DNA from: Papilionanthe hookeriana x Papilionanthe teres
Lineage: Eukaryota > Streptophyta > Magnoliopsida > Asparagales > Orchidaceae
Assembly: GCA_022702705.1 (NCBI GenBank)
Contig: CM040425.1
Location: 8,510,001 to 8,574,000 of the forward strand
DNA: 64,000 nucleotides
Direction of reading: 5' to 3'
This document shows, in pieces, positions 1-10,967 of the stretch (positions are counted from its first letter, which is position 1; each line of letters opens with the position of its first letter). The position numbers and the translations under genes are program-made. The notes under the pieces are model-generated. The model made no database searches. It had not been told where the DNA came from and worked only from the letters and a program-made list of their open reading frames with translations.

Positions 1-1642
1 GGCTTGGAAAAAGGTTGGCGCACTTGCATGGAAAAGGGTTATTTGGAATTTTGAAAACTTTGGATTCCTTTGATGGGATTTGTCATGATGCTACAAATGG
101 GTTGATTTAATGATAGTTTAAGACTTTGGTCAAATAGGATTATCAAATGAATGATGAAGAAAAGGTTTCATGTGGGCTTGGGGATGGATTTTGGGCTTTT
201 GAATTTGATGGAAAGTGGGCTTTTAAAGGCTTTATGGAAGTGGGCTTTTAAGTTTGAAAACAAATTGGTGGATGGAGATCTTGTGAAAGATTGGGCTAAA
301 CAAATATTGGGTTTAGTTTAAGAGTGTGGCATGAGTGATTTGGAGAAGGTTTGGTGTCATTTGGAATTGAAATAGGCTTAATTTGGGCCTTTTTGGTAAT
401 GGGGCCCAAAATGGGTCAAATTGGGCTAACTTGGGCTATCTTGGGTGAATGTTGATTTAAGGTTGGATTTGATGTAAAATTAGTGTTAAGAAATGTTTAG
501 GGGAGTGTTATAAAGAGTTTTCAACTTTGGTTGGGCTTTGATTTTGTGATTTGGGCCAATTTGGGTTAGGTTTGGGTTTAGGCCAATTTAGGGGATTTAG
601 GCATCAAATTGAAATTGGATCCAAATGTCAATCAAATTGGGCATGAATTTAGTCTAAATTGACATTGGGTATATTGAATTGAAGTTTAGAATTGAATTGG
701 ATCAAAATTGAGGTCAATTGGGTTGGTTTAGTGGGACATTGGGTCTACTTGGGTTAAGAATGGGTCAAATTGGGGGTTATGGTACAAGTAGATTAAATTG
801 ACAAAATTGGCCCATTGTGTAGTTGAACAAAATGAAATTGGGAATATTTGGGATTTTTTGGTATTTTTTTGGGAATTTTCAAATTTTATGGAATTTTTTG
901 CTATGAAGGGCATTTTGGGTATTTGGAGGGTATTTGGGGGTATTTTTGAAAATTTTGGTACATTTAGCTATGGATGATCAATTTGAGTGGGGGAAATGTT
1001 TATGATTGATTTTGAGGAATTTTGGGCAATTTAGGTGATTTGGCAGATTTTGGGTAGTTTCAAGGGCATTTGGTAGGTTTTGTGGGTGTAGGGCCCCGGG
1101 GGGCAAAAATTGAAATTTTGGAAAAGTAAAGATTGATCAAATTTGAGTATAATGGAATCACTTTGGTTGAGTCATGAAGTCATATCAAGCCCATAAGAGC
1201 CATGAGATGACTCATTTGAGGCATTCACTATGTTGTTCCTAGCCCTCTTAGCCAAGGGCCTAGGGGTTATTGGTTCATCCATATGAATTACCTACATGAG
1301 TCAGGAAGTCAAGCTAGGCATGAATAGTTTTAGGATTTGGAATGTGTGTGAAAGTGTAATGTGTGCAGGTCAACCTTCACCAGACCAGGCCACCCAGGGT
1401 AGTCCTAAGGCCAAAGAGTCCTATAGGGAACTCATTCTTTAAACCTCTACATTTGATCTTAACCCTCCAAGTGAATTAGGAGTTTACAATCAGGAATGTG
1501 GGGTTTGCAGGGAGTTAAGAGGTGTTTAAATTTCTAAATGGTGGGTGCCATCTCTAATCCTCTAGGATAGTCAAAGGGAAAGCCTAAGGCTAGATCCTAA
1601 GTACTAAGGAGAGAAAAGATCTCACCAAAAATGAGGTCAACA
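1..1642 (-). mobile_element. Tat-type LTR, U3 end (solo or partial LTR)
   Basis: This stretch is collinear with the ends of three other LTRs in the window (23.5-25.3 kb, 45.2-47.0 kb and 49.5-51.1 kb). It ends with the same AAAATGAGGTCAACA. Because the Tat internal genes are on the - strand, this end is the U3 start (TGTTGACCTCATTT when read on -). It holds no coding sequence and is rich in degenerate TGGGCTAAATTGG-like runs. AATGA at 1643-1647 may be one copy of a 5-bp TSD, but the partner lies outside the window. The copy may be a solo LTR or part of a larger element, which cannot be decided here. Confidence 0.8.
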
Positions 1643-1689
1643 AATGAAGCCATACTACTTCCTTTACCAAGGCACCTTTTGGTTTACTA
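1643..1689. other. Rearranged junction before Athila-1
   Basis: Bases 1665-1689 repeat the LTR segment found again at about 1846-1870 (around AAGGCACCTTTTGG). They then join at 1690 to a segment that normally lies upstream of it. This looks like the end of a partial tandem duplication or template switch within the Athila 5' LTR. Bases 1643-1664 match nothing else I recognise. Confidence 0.5.
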
Positions 1690-3262
1690 TTAAAATCAAA
1701 ATTCAAATGAATTTGGCACCAATTTCAAAGGGGATGGGATGCAACTCTTGGTGGTAACTTCCATAACTTCCTTTGGGCAACAAGTTTGAATGATGGGTTG
1801 CATTCTTTGATGGATACATTGAATCTGGACACATTTTGAAGAGACACCAAGGCACCTTTTGGTTTACTATTTAAAGAGAGTCTTAGGAAATATTGGGGGG
1901 CTCTTCTATTGCATTTTGAAGAGAGTTTCCATTAGGAGTAGAGAGTAGAGAGGATCTCTTCCTTTGTCTTTTGAAGGGTTCTTTTACTTTTAAGTTTTTA
2001 TTGAAGTCTGAAGTTTGTATTCTGAGTCATTAGAGTTGGGAGACTTGCTCTGAGGAGTAGTTTAGCAAAGAGTCAAAGTTTCAGAGGAACTTCCTGACTC
2101 TTGTGGAGAGGATTTTCAGATAAGTGTTTACTTTTATTCTTACATTTAGTTTTTTAATTAATACATGTTTTTGTTTTTTATTTTTCTTATGGCTTTTAAT
2201 TTCGAATCAATGTGTTTTTGTATTTTCTCAATGCATTCTGAGTAGTTTACTTTATCTTTTCTTTTTTAAATGGAGAAGTAATTAATTTATAGAGAATTGT
2301 TGTGGAAAGTATAAGTGTTTAAAGTTGGAAGAAGTTGTGAAGATTGATTCTGAAAAACTTTGTTTACTTCTTAATTTGGCTTGTTAAGTTGTTGAATTTC
2401 CTTAGATTATGTAAGATCCAATGCGGTATTGTCTCATAAAAGTTAGTAAGAATCACATGGAATTATATGGGTGAGAATTGTAGTCCATATAATTGAATGT
2501 AATATTAGAAGATATTTTTATGGAAGGGAGTAAAATTAGAGGATTTTAGAGTGACAACTAAAACCCCCTAATTTGGTTTGAAGTTTTGAGTTTTGTTATG
2601 AGAAGTTAGCCCCTAGTTGGTGGGAATCGAGGGAACTCTAGAGTGAGAGATTGGTATCTTCCCTGCCTAACCATGTTTAAAATGATAAAAATTTCAAATT
2701 AACATATGCTTTTTATAGAACCAAGTAAGGATAAAGAACACATTTGCTTATATCTGCCACAACAAAGTTAAATACTTCCACAACAATACTTTTATAATTA
2801 TTACTACTTCATCAATGGAAAGAAAAAGATATTCTAGTTAATAGTATTTTACATACAGTGTTATTAGTTATTATAATTTTAATTTCTTGCTTAACATTTT
2901 ATTAAGGAAATTTCTAAAGACAAATCAAGTTTCAAAACTTTTCAAAATCAAGACATACTTTCAAAAGCCATAAAAAAAGTAAAAAAGATAATTTTTTGAA
3001 TCCTTTAAAGATTTTCAAATTTTCCCCGTGGGTTCGATATCTCGAGGCCTAATCAGAAAGTCCTATATTACTTGATAAACGATATGTATACTTGCGTAGT
3101 ATCCCATATTATAAAATCATAATTTTCATATCTAAATGATCAGCACATATATATTTGGTGTGGAGTCAAGTTTTTGGCGCACATATATTCCTAGCGACTC
3201 AAGTTTTTGGTGTCGTTGCCAATTTTCATATCATATTTGTAAGTATAAATATCAGGTGATCA
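1690..3262 (+). repeat. Athila-1 5' LTR (5'-truncated)
   Basis: Collinear with the 3' LTR from 12746 to 14315. The missing start corresponds to 12515-12745 of the 3' LTR. A TATA-like TATTTAAAG is at 1868-1876 and the LTR ends in GGTGATCA at 3262, just before the primer site. The last 100 bases contain two extra primer-site-like boundaries (3167 and 3201), described in the findings. Confidence 0.88.
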
Positions 3263-3268
3263 AGTCTC

Positions 3269-3283
3269 TGGCGTCGTTGCCCG
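3269..3283 (+). promoter_or_regulatory. Primer binding site of Athila-1
   Basis: TGGCGTCGTTGCCCG begins six bases after the LTR end. It resembles the usual Athila primer site TGGCGCCGTTGCC(G)GGG, complementary to the 3' end of an Asp tRNA, with two or three mismatches. Confidence 0.75.
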
Positions 3284-3395
3284 AAAAAAAAAGAAAAATA
3301 ATTAAATTGCATTTTATAGAGAATTAAGAAATTTTAAATTTTTACTTTTCTTTATTTTTGTTAGTGTGTTGTGTTTTGTTTTGTTTTATTATTGT

Positions 3396-4293
3396 ATGTG
3401 TAGTTCAGGTTCTGAAGGACTTGTGCTTTACGATTCTGAATTAGAAAGAACTATCAGAAAAATCAAAAAAATTAAAAATACAGAAAAAGATAAAAATATT
3501 CAAGAAATGGCAAATCATCAAGATCAAAATGTTGGCATCCATCAAGGATTTAGAACTTTAAGAGATTATGTTAACCCTACAGTAGATGACTTTCGTGGTA
3601 ATATTCAAAAACCTGCTGTAGTTGCTAATTCTTTTGAGCTTAAACCTGTTATTATCCAAACAGTGTCTAATAATTAGTTTGGGGGAGCAACAACTGAAGA
3701 TCCTAAATTGCATCTTGCTAATTTCTAGAGTTGTGTGCTACTTTTAAATATGATGGTGTTTCTGATGATGCTATTAGACTTAGACTTTTTCCTTTCTCAC
3801 TAAGGAATAAAGTTAAAACATGGTTACATTCATTAGCACCTGGATCAATTAGAACTTGGGGTGAACTGTCACAAAAATTCCTTGCTAAAAGACTGCTAAG
3901 TTGAGAAATGATTTTACATCTTTTTGTCAGTTTGAAGGGTAATCAATATATGAAGCATGGGAGAGATTTAAAGATCTCCTCAGGAAATGTCCACATCATT
4001 CGATACCAGATTGGTTAATAATTCGAACTTTTTATAATTGATTAGTTGGATCTCTTAGATCAATCATCGATGCTGCTGCTGGCGAATCATTAATGTCTAA
4101 ACCGTTTTATGATGCTTATGCTTTAATTGAAGAAATGGCTACTAATAATTTTTAATGGCGTTCTGAAAGGTTAAATCCTAAAAAGGTAGCCAGTGTTTAT
4201 GAAAATGATGCTTTTACAATGTTAGCAAATCAAGTTGTTGTTGTATCAAGGAAGATAGACCAGTTTGGGATGATTTTTTCTTAGCCAAATCTC
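3396..4293 (+). pseudogene. gag: Athila-1 gag, N-terminal and capsid part (broken)
   Basis: Gag forms the virus-like particle. The likely start is the ATG at 3396 (MCSSGSEGL...), because the same context opens gag in Athila-2 at 31571. The first frame stops at 3675 within a region that is open in Athila-2. The capsid core then continues through several frames, with fragments such as LFPFSL and SIRTWGELSQKFLAKR. Relative to Athila-2 there is a deletion of about 20 bases near 3890, plus several stops up to about 4285. The upstream in-frame ATG at 3366 would add a hydrophobic leader but is not needed. The lineage call is firm; no function is left in this copy. Confidence 0.85.
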
Positions 4294-5592
4294 ATGATTG
4301 AAGAAAATTCATTAGGCCAAATGGTTGATTCTTATTCTTTACCAGAAACTGTGAACGCTATAATCAAACCTAATAACCCATATTCCAATTATTATAACCC
4401 AAGTTGGAAGAATCATCTAAATTTTAACTGGAAAAATAATAATCAGGGTGGTGTTAATCAACAATGGGGGAACCACCAAGTAAACCCATTGGGGAATTGG
4501 AACAACCAAGGTAATAATAATAATAATAAATTAACTTATCCTTCTAATTATAACAATGCTTTACAAAATAAAGAGAAGAAGTTGTCTATGGAAGATGTAG
4601 TATCACATATGGGAAATCAATTACAAATTCAAGGAGCAACCATCAGAAATAATGAAAATCAATTGGAACAAATTATAAATGCTTTAAGTAATAGATCCCA
4701 AGGAATGCTTCAAAGTAATACTGAAGTGAATCCAAGAGAAAAGAATAAAGAACAAGTAAAAGCAATTCAACTGAGAAGTGGAAAAGAATTGGAAGGTAGA
4801 GTTCAAAAAGAAACTGAAGTTGAGAAAGAAGAGATTGAAAGACCTAAAGAGGACGCTCCAAAAGGTTTTGAAAGACCTATTTCTCAACCTAAGGTTGATT
4901 TAGAAAAACAACCACCTCCATTTCCTCAGAGACTTCGTCAACAAATGTTGGATAAGCAAATTTCAAAATTCTTGGAGATATTAAAGAAGCTTACCATTAA
5001 TATTTCATTTTCTGAAGCCCTAGAACAAATGCCAAGCTACGCGAAATTTGTGAAGGATATTCTTAATAAAAAGAGGAAGTTTAAAGAAAATGATACTGTT
5101 GCACTTAGTGAGGAGTGCAGTGCGTTAATTCAAAAAAAGCTTCCTGAAAAACTTAAAGATCCTAGTAGTTTCACAATTCCAAGTGCAATCGGAGAAAGAT
5201 TCTGTGGAAAAGCTTTATGTGATTTGGGTGCAAGAATTAACATTATGCCTCTATCAATATTCAAAAGACTGGGACTAGGAGAAATAACCCCAACTACTGT
5301 AACTCTGCAATTAGCAGATCGTTCAATCACATATCCTAAAGGAGTTAAAGAAGATGTTTTGGTAAAAGTGGATCAATTTATTTTTCATGTGGATTTCATT
5401 GTATTAGATATGGAGGAAGATAAAGAGATACCCATAATTTTGGGGAGACTTTTTCTAGCTACAGGTAGAGCAATGATATATGTGCAAAAAGGAGAACTAA
5501 AGATGAGGGTTAATGATCAGATTGTTACATTTAATATTTCAAAATTGATGAATATCTTGCTAGAGGTAAAGAAGATGAGTGTTATAGGATAG
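4294..5592 (+). pseudogene. gag-pro: Athila-1 gag C-terminus plus aspartic protease (open 432-codon segment)
   Basis: This is the longest uninterrupted part of the gag-pol polyprotein. Residues 1-100 are Asn/Trp/Gln-rich (NPSWKN, NNQGGVNQQWGN), typical of the Athila gag tail. Residues 95-165 look coiled, and 165-200 are Glu/Lys-rich. The protease begins near residue 290: its catalytic loop reads CDLGARINIMP, the DLGA form normal for Athila, with Arg where Ser is usual. The second strand IILGRLFLATGRA follows. The enzyme would mature Gag-Pol in the particle. The segment probably continued upstream in frame with gag before the stop at 4282-4284, so its first Met need not be a true start. Confidence 0.88.
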
Positions 5593-6788
5593 ATGTTATT
5601 GAATATTTAAGTGAATGTCATTTCAAATCAACTTATGAAGAGAAAGTTGAAAGAGAAGAATTGGAATATAAGAAAGAAGGGGAGTTGTTTGATTATGAAG
5701 ATTTTCAAGAGGAAGATTTAAAGTATGTTCATGAAAGTTTTGAATTGTTGGATATGACTGAAAAAGATGAATCTTATGGTCCATCAATTGAAAAACCTCC
5801 TTAACTCGAGCTAAAAATGCTTCCTGATCATTTGAAGTATGTTTTTCTAGGTGAATCCTCAACCATTCCTGTTATTATTTCTTCTCAATTAACTGAAAAA
5901 GAAGAAGAGAGGTTGCTTTAAATTTTGAAGAAGCACAAGAAAGTCTTTGGATGGACAATTGCTGATATGAAAGGAATTAGTCCTTTAATTTGTATGCACA
6001 AAATTCTTATGGATGATAATTGCAAACCGCGGGTTGATGCCCAAAGGAGAATAAATCCTATAATGAAAGATGTTGTAAAGAAAGAGATTTTAAAAGGGTT
6101 GGATGCTGGAATATCTACCCTATTTCAGATAGTGCATGGGTTAGTCCTATTCACTGTGTTCCTAAGAAAGGAGGAGTAAGCTGTATGTTGTTAATGAAAA
6201 GAATGAAATGATACCAACAAGACAAGTTACGGGGTGGCGAATAGGCATTGATTATAGAAAATTAAACCTTGCCACAAGGAAAGATCATTTTCCACTCTCT
6301 TTCTAGATCAAATGTTGGATAGACTGGCGAGGCATAAATACTTTTATTTTTTGGATGGATATCTTGGTTACCACCAAATTCAAATTGCTCACGAGGATCG
6401 AGAAAACTACATTTACCAGTCCTTATGGTACGTTTGCTTTTAGAAGAATGCCCTTTGGTTTATGTAATGCCCCTGCTACATTTCAGAGATGTATGATTAC
6501 TATTTTTTGTGATTTGATTGAAAAAGGGATTGAAGTTTTTATGGATGACTTTTCAGTGTTTTTTATTTTGTTTGAATCATATTTGGAACATCTATCAAAA
6601 GTTCTAAAATGCTGTAAAGAAACTAACTTGGTCCTTAATTGGGAAAAATGTCAATTTATGGTAGTAGGAGGAATTGTTTTGGGACATCGGATTTCAGAAA
6701 AAAGGTTTGGAGGTAGATCCTTTAAAAATTAAAGTTATATCTAATTTACCTTGCCCAACGAACGTAAGGGGAATTAGAAGAAATTTCT
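5593..6788 (+). pseudogene. RT: Athila-1 reverse transcriptase (frameshifted, 3' truncated)
   Basis: Copies the element RNA into DNA. From 5593 a Glu-rich linker leads to the N-terminal fingers (5925-6180, KKHKKVFGWTIADMKGISP). A frameshift follows near 6120, then a divergent stretch with IDYRKLNLATRKDHFPL, another frameshift near 6300, and the palm (6355-6732). The catalytic motif FMDD is at 6538-6549, preceded by FAFRRMPFGLCNAPATFQRC. The frame breaks again near 6700 and the domain stops at about 6780, where RNase H should begin. The usual tether and RNase H (several hundred bases) are absent. Order and motifs make the assignment certain; the copy cannot be functional. Confidence 0.9.
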
Positions 6789-8064
6789 GTGGTATGCAGA
6801 CATAGTAAACATTATTGTTAGTAATATTATACCCTATGGTTTGACCTACCAAGAAAAGAAGAAATTTCTGTCTGATGCTAAGACTTATTTTTAGGATGAC
6901 CCATTTTTATTTAAACAAGGAAAGGATCTAATAATTCGAGGATGTGTACCTTTGGAAGAGACTTATGAAATTATTCAAAAATGTCATGATTTTGATTATG
7001 GGGGGCATTTTGGAAGTGATAAAACTGCTTATAGAATATTACAATCAGGATTTTATTGGCCTACAATTTTTAAGGATGTGAATGTTTATATTAAAAATTA
7101 TGATAGATGTCAGCGTGTAGGCAATATTTCTTGAAGAAATGAGATGCCCCTCAATTATATGTTGGAAATTGAAATATTTGATGTTTGGGGACTAGATTTT
7201 ATGGGATCATTTACACCATCTTTAAAAAATGTTTATATTTTGATAGCAGTAAACTATGTTTCCAAATGGATTGAAGCTATTGCTTTACCTCGATGTGATG
7301 CTCAAAGTGTTGAAAAGTTTTTAGAAAAGAATATATTTTACAGATTTGGAATACCAAGAGTAATCATAACTGATGGGGGAAGTCATTTTAGAAATGCGAT
7401 TATTGGGAAGTTAGCAAAGAAATATCATATTAATCATCGCATTGCTACTGCTTATCATCCACAAACAAGTGGTTTGGTCGAATTATCCAATCATGAAATT
7501 AAAAGAATATTTAATCTAAATAGAAAGGATTGGTCAATCAAACTGGATTATGCTTTGTGGGCCTATAGGACTGCTTACAGAACACCTATAGGAATGTCCC
7601 CATATAGGCTGATTTTTGGAAAAGCTTGTCATTTAGCTTTTGAACTTGAGGATAAAGCATATTGGGCTATTAAAGAGTTCAATTATAATTTGAAAGATGC
7701 TGCTGAAAAGAGATTATTGCAATTGAATGAGCTTGAAGAAATAAGGACTGAATCTTATGAAATTGCTAAGATTTATAAGGAAAAGATGAAGATATGGCAT
7801 GATCGGAAGATTCTTACTAAAAATCTTGTACCAGGACAAAATGTTTTACTATATAATGTTAGATTGAGAATATTTTCTGGAAAACTTAAATCTAAGTGGA
7901 TGGGTCCATTTATTGTGATAAAATTTTATTCTTATGGAGCTGTAGATATTCAAGATCCTAAGACTGGAAAAATATTTAAACTTAACGGACATAGACTTAA
8001 ACCATATTTTTCAGTCAATAAATCTAAATATGATAATAATTTGATGCTGGGTCACTCAGAATGA
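6789..8064 (+). pseudogene. INT: Athila-1 integrase
   Basis: Inserts the DNA copy into the host genome. After the RNase H deletion, sequence resumes at about 6789 with IPYGLTYQEKKKF, then the zinc-binding region (6952-7134: H..H spacing around HDFDYGGHFGSDK, and one Cys of the usual CxxC; the other is Tyr-Asp-Arg-Cys-Gln). Stops at 6892-6894 and 7132-7134 interrupt it. The catalytic core is open from 7144 to 8064 (306 codons) with Asp18 (WGLDF), Asp77 (ITDGG) and Glu113 (GLVEL), a perfect D-x35-E spacing. The C-terminal domain with KSKWMGPFIV and NGHRLKPY follows. The core ORF is intact but lacks the N-terminal domain. Confidence 0.93.
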
Positions 8065-8310
8065 GTTCTGGGTATGTTAGGCTGAAGACGTTAAAACAAG
8101 AGCTTTGTGGGAGGTAACCCATAATTATCGGTGTGCTTTCCTTTATGTTTGTTTTGTGTGCTTTGTTTGCTTTGTTTGGTTTGTTTTTATATTTTTAGTG
8201 TTAGTAATTTGGAGTTTTTAAAGTATAGTAGAGTTTATTTGACCTTAATTGGTGATTTAGAGAAGTTAGAATGAAAATTTGGAAACTTAGCAGACCTGTG
8301 CTAATTTGAG
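8065..8310 (+). other. Spacer after integrase in Athila-1
   Basis: T-rich sequence with repeated TTTGTTTGTTTTG-like runs. No coding potential seen. Confidence 0.6.
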
Positions 8311-8476
8311 CACTGGCAGCTAAGCACCAACTGATTGGCGCTTAGGCGCCACAATTATAAAAAACGTGAAAAATGAGGTTCTAGAAGCCTAGATCATGGG
8401 GGAGTAGTTTTGGAAGTTATTTTGGTGTTTTAAAATGTCTTGGGGCAGATTTAGCACTTCCCAAGTCTATAAAAAG
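8311..8476 (+). promoter_or_regulatory. Candidate internal promoter: GC palindrome cluster plus TATA box
   Basis: A GC-rich block with GGCGCTTAGGCGCC lies at 8336-8350 in otherwise AT-rich DNA, and TATAAAAAGG follows at 8468-8477. The same order, cluster then TATA, occurs in the LTRs of this and related elements (12698-12740 then 12919; 29716-29755 then 30034). A coding frame opens about 80 bases downstream at 8554. The promoter role is inferred from this shared architecture. Confidence 0.45.
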
Positions 8477-8553
8477 GACCTGATTTAAGAGAAACACTTG
8501 TCCCAAGTCCTATTTTCATTTTTGAGTCTTAAGAAGAGAGTTTTGAGTGCATC

Positions 8554-8958
8554 ATGTCTTCTTTGGAGAAGGAGATTAAGAAGAAGCAAAATTCTAACAA
8601 GTGTAAGTTCATTAGTGATAGTGCTAAAGAATTATTCAATGGATATCTCGCTGTTAGTATTCAAGGTATTGCAGAAATGATTGCAAATATTGAAGCGCGA
8701 GTGACTTCAATGGAAGTAAAGATCAATGAAACTAATTTGCAGTTGGAGCACATGGGATGGTAACTCAAGATGCAATTCAGTCATTCAAGGTATGTGGAAG
8801 AAGCAGATAAGGCGATATTTGTAAAGAACAAATGGATTCAAGAAGAAGATGTAAGAATGAACAATTATGGCGCGTTCTATCAAATTTATATTCTAGAAGG
8901 GTCAAATGAGAATAATAGTGGTCCTAGATATAATCTGCCTAATGGAGAATGGAATTAA
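8554..8958 (+). pseudogene. Small Athila-1 accessory ORF, one in-frame stop
   Basis: About 134 codons in a single frame, interrupted once by TAA at 8761-8763. The product begins MSSLEKEIKKKQ, is Lys/Glu-rich and has a heptad-like stretch (IAEMIANIEARVTSMEVKINETNLQLEHM) that could form a coiled coil. The second half is acidic and Asn-rich, ending in LPNGEWN. I do not recognise the family. It lies between integrase and the longer accessory ORF in a region where Athila elements often carry extra genes. The single stop and coherent composition suggest a formerly real gene rather than chance, but this rests on composition only. Confidence 0.45.
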
Positions 8959-9818
8959 GAGTGCTTTGTTCTTATTTGTTTAGTGTTCTTATGTGTTATG
9001 TTTAGTGTTCATGTTTGTTATGTTTGGTGTGTTTAGTGTTTATATTTAAGTATTAACTAAGACTGATGATGTGATGGTTACATCCTAGAGATGTATACTT
9101 ATCAGTTTATGATTAAAGTCTCTTGTATTTAGAGAATTTCATCCTTTATGTGTGGATAAAAATTCTAGAATTGTATTAAGTGTTATGTTTGTTTTAATAT
9201 AAGTTTATATTTTTGTGAAATTTGTGTGGAATCAATGGATATTAAATTTTGATTTGGAGAATTAGAAGATTTATGTGGGGAGAAATAATTATTCTGGAGT
9301 AATTAAGGGTGATTAACCAAGTGATTTCGTGCATATACCTTAATTGTGAAAATCTAGGTATTGGCGGCTATGTGCCAAAGTGTTGGCGCTTAAGCGCCAG
9401 ATTTTGCTGCTAAGCGCGAGAGTTCGCGCTTAGGCCCCAGTTCGCGAAAATCGGTTCCCAACAGTTAAAAACCAAAAAATTGTCATTTTTAAAACACCCA
9501 ATCATCTTCATCCTTCGGTTTATCGCGAAAGAGGAGCCTAGGGCATCATATTGTGGATCATTTAAGAGCCGATCTCAACAAAAATTGTTAGATTTGGATT
9601 CCTTGAGGTAAGAGCACTCCTCCTAAGTAAAAATTTTTTATTTTCACCATGTATTTTGAGTAAATTTCGGAAAATCTTAAAATCACTATTCATAGTGAAA
9701 ATTTGAGGAAAAACTTGAGAAATTGCTTAGATTTAGTGAAAATATCTTTTGGAAGATATTTTAGCAAGTTTAGTTTGATTTTGGAATTTAAGGTGAATTT
9801 TTTTGTGAATTTTTAGAG
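8959..9818 (+). other. Athila-1 spacer with a second GC palindrome cluster
   Basis: Mostly AT-rich with repeated GTGTTTAGTGTTTATGTT-like sequence near 8960-9060. At 9361-9441 there is a dense GC block containing the perfect 14-bp palindrome GGCGCTTAAGCGCC (9384-9397), followed by degenerate copies CTGCTAAGCGCGAG and GCGCTTAGGCCCC. No TATA box as clear as the one at 8468 follows. The next gene starts at 9819, so the block may be a promoter or leader element for it. Confidence 0.5.
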
Positions 9819-10967
9819 ATGGCTCCAAAGTTAAAGCGTGCACGAGAAAAGCCAAGATTTGATTCTAACAAATTTGTTGGTATGAGGGCTGAGGAACGAT
9901 ACGTTGATGCATTTCAATCATGTAAGTTGATTCCTGAGGGTGTGTTTAGTAAGCTAGGAGAAGTGATTGAAGATATGATTGCTAGAAGGAACTGGGAGAA
10001 TTAATGTTGCTTCTCTGCTGTTGCTGTTATTTCTGTGGTTAGAGAATTTTATGCAAATTTGGCTGCTGCAGAAGAGAATAGAGTGATGGTTAGGAGGCAT
10101 GAGGTCAACTTTTCTTCTGGGAAATCAATACTTTTTATAGACTACCTCCTGACATGTTATGTTTTTATTCTAACTATCATCCTACGGAAGGAGAATTAAA
10201 TGAGATCATGGAATTTTTGACTGATGGAAGAGGATTATGGAAAATAATAAATGATAGAAGAGTGAACTTTCATGCTTCCAAATTGAATGCCATTTCTATG
10301 GCGTGGCATTATTTTATTTCATCTAAATTGTTACATTCGAGTCATACTAGTGAAGTAACGAAAGAAAGAGCTGTGTTGAACCATTGCATTTAGCAAGGGA
10401 AGCCTATTGCACATTGGAGGTATAATTTATGATTATATTTTGAACTGTGCTAGATCAACCACGACTGCAGGTATGTGATTTCCTTCCTTGATTCATTCAT
10501 TATGTGAACGATCTGGAGTGAACTTTGAAACCTGGGAAGAGGTACTTCAGCCATTGAGACCAATTACTAGTGTAAACGTTGGTGCTTACACGGTACATTC
10601 AGAGTTTAGTTGGAGAGGAGGATTTGGTAGGGCTTCTACGCTACGCTTCGTCGCATCTACTTCTCGTGCTTCTACTTTATGTGCTTCATCATCTACTGAT
10701 TCGCAGACTGGTTTATTAAGAAAAATTTTGAAAAAATTGAGTCTTACTCGAGAGCATCTGAAAGATATGGATGGTAAGATGGATAATGTGGAAAGATATA
10801 TTGAGAAACATGATGAGTATGAGGAGAATTATCAGCAATATTTGGATAGACTGATTAGAGGTGATCAGAGTGTTGAGATGCCCCCTCATCCATTCTACAT
10901 ACCTTATGTGCCATCTAGGGATTGGAACGAGCAGGATGATGATGATGATGAGGATGATGAGTAGATT
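9819..10967 (+). pseudogene. Athila 3' accessory protein (env-position ORF), frameshifted
   Basis: Three pieces read as one protein: 9819-10004 (MAPKLKRAREKPRFDSNKF, then ERYVDAF, LIPEGVF), about 10030-10400 in shifted frames (REFYANLAAAEENRVMVR, LCFYSNYHPTEGELNEI, WHYFISSKLLHSSH), and 10488-10967 (SLCERSGVNFETWEEVL, a Ser/Ala-rich linker, a coiled segment, then an Asp/Glu-rich tail). REFYANL with a following FI-type domain is what I associate with the putative plant transposon protein domain found after integrase in many Athila elements. Its function is unknown; it has been compared with env because of its position. No signal peptide or convincing membrane segment is visible here. Frameshifts near 10005 and 10400 and a stop near 10391 disable it. 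Confidence 0.65.
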
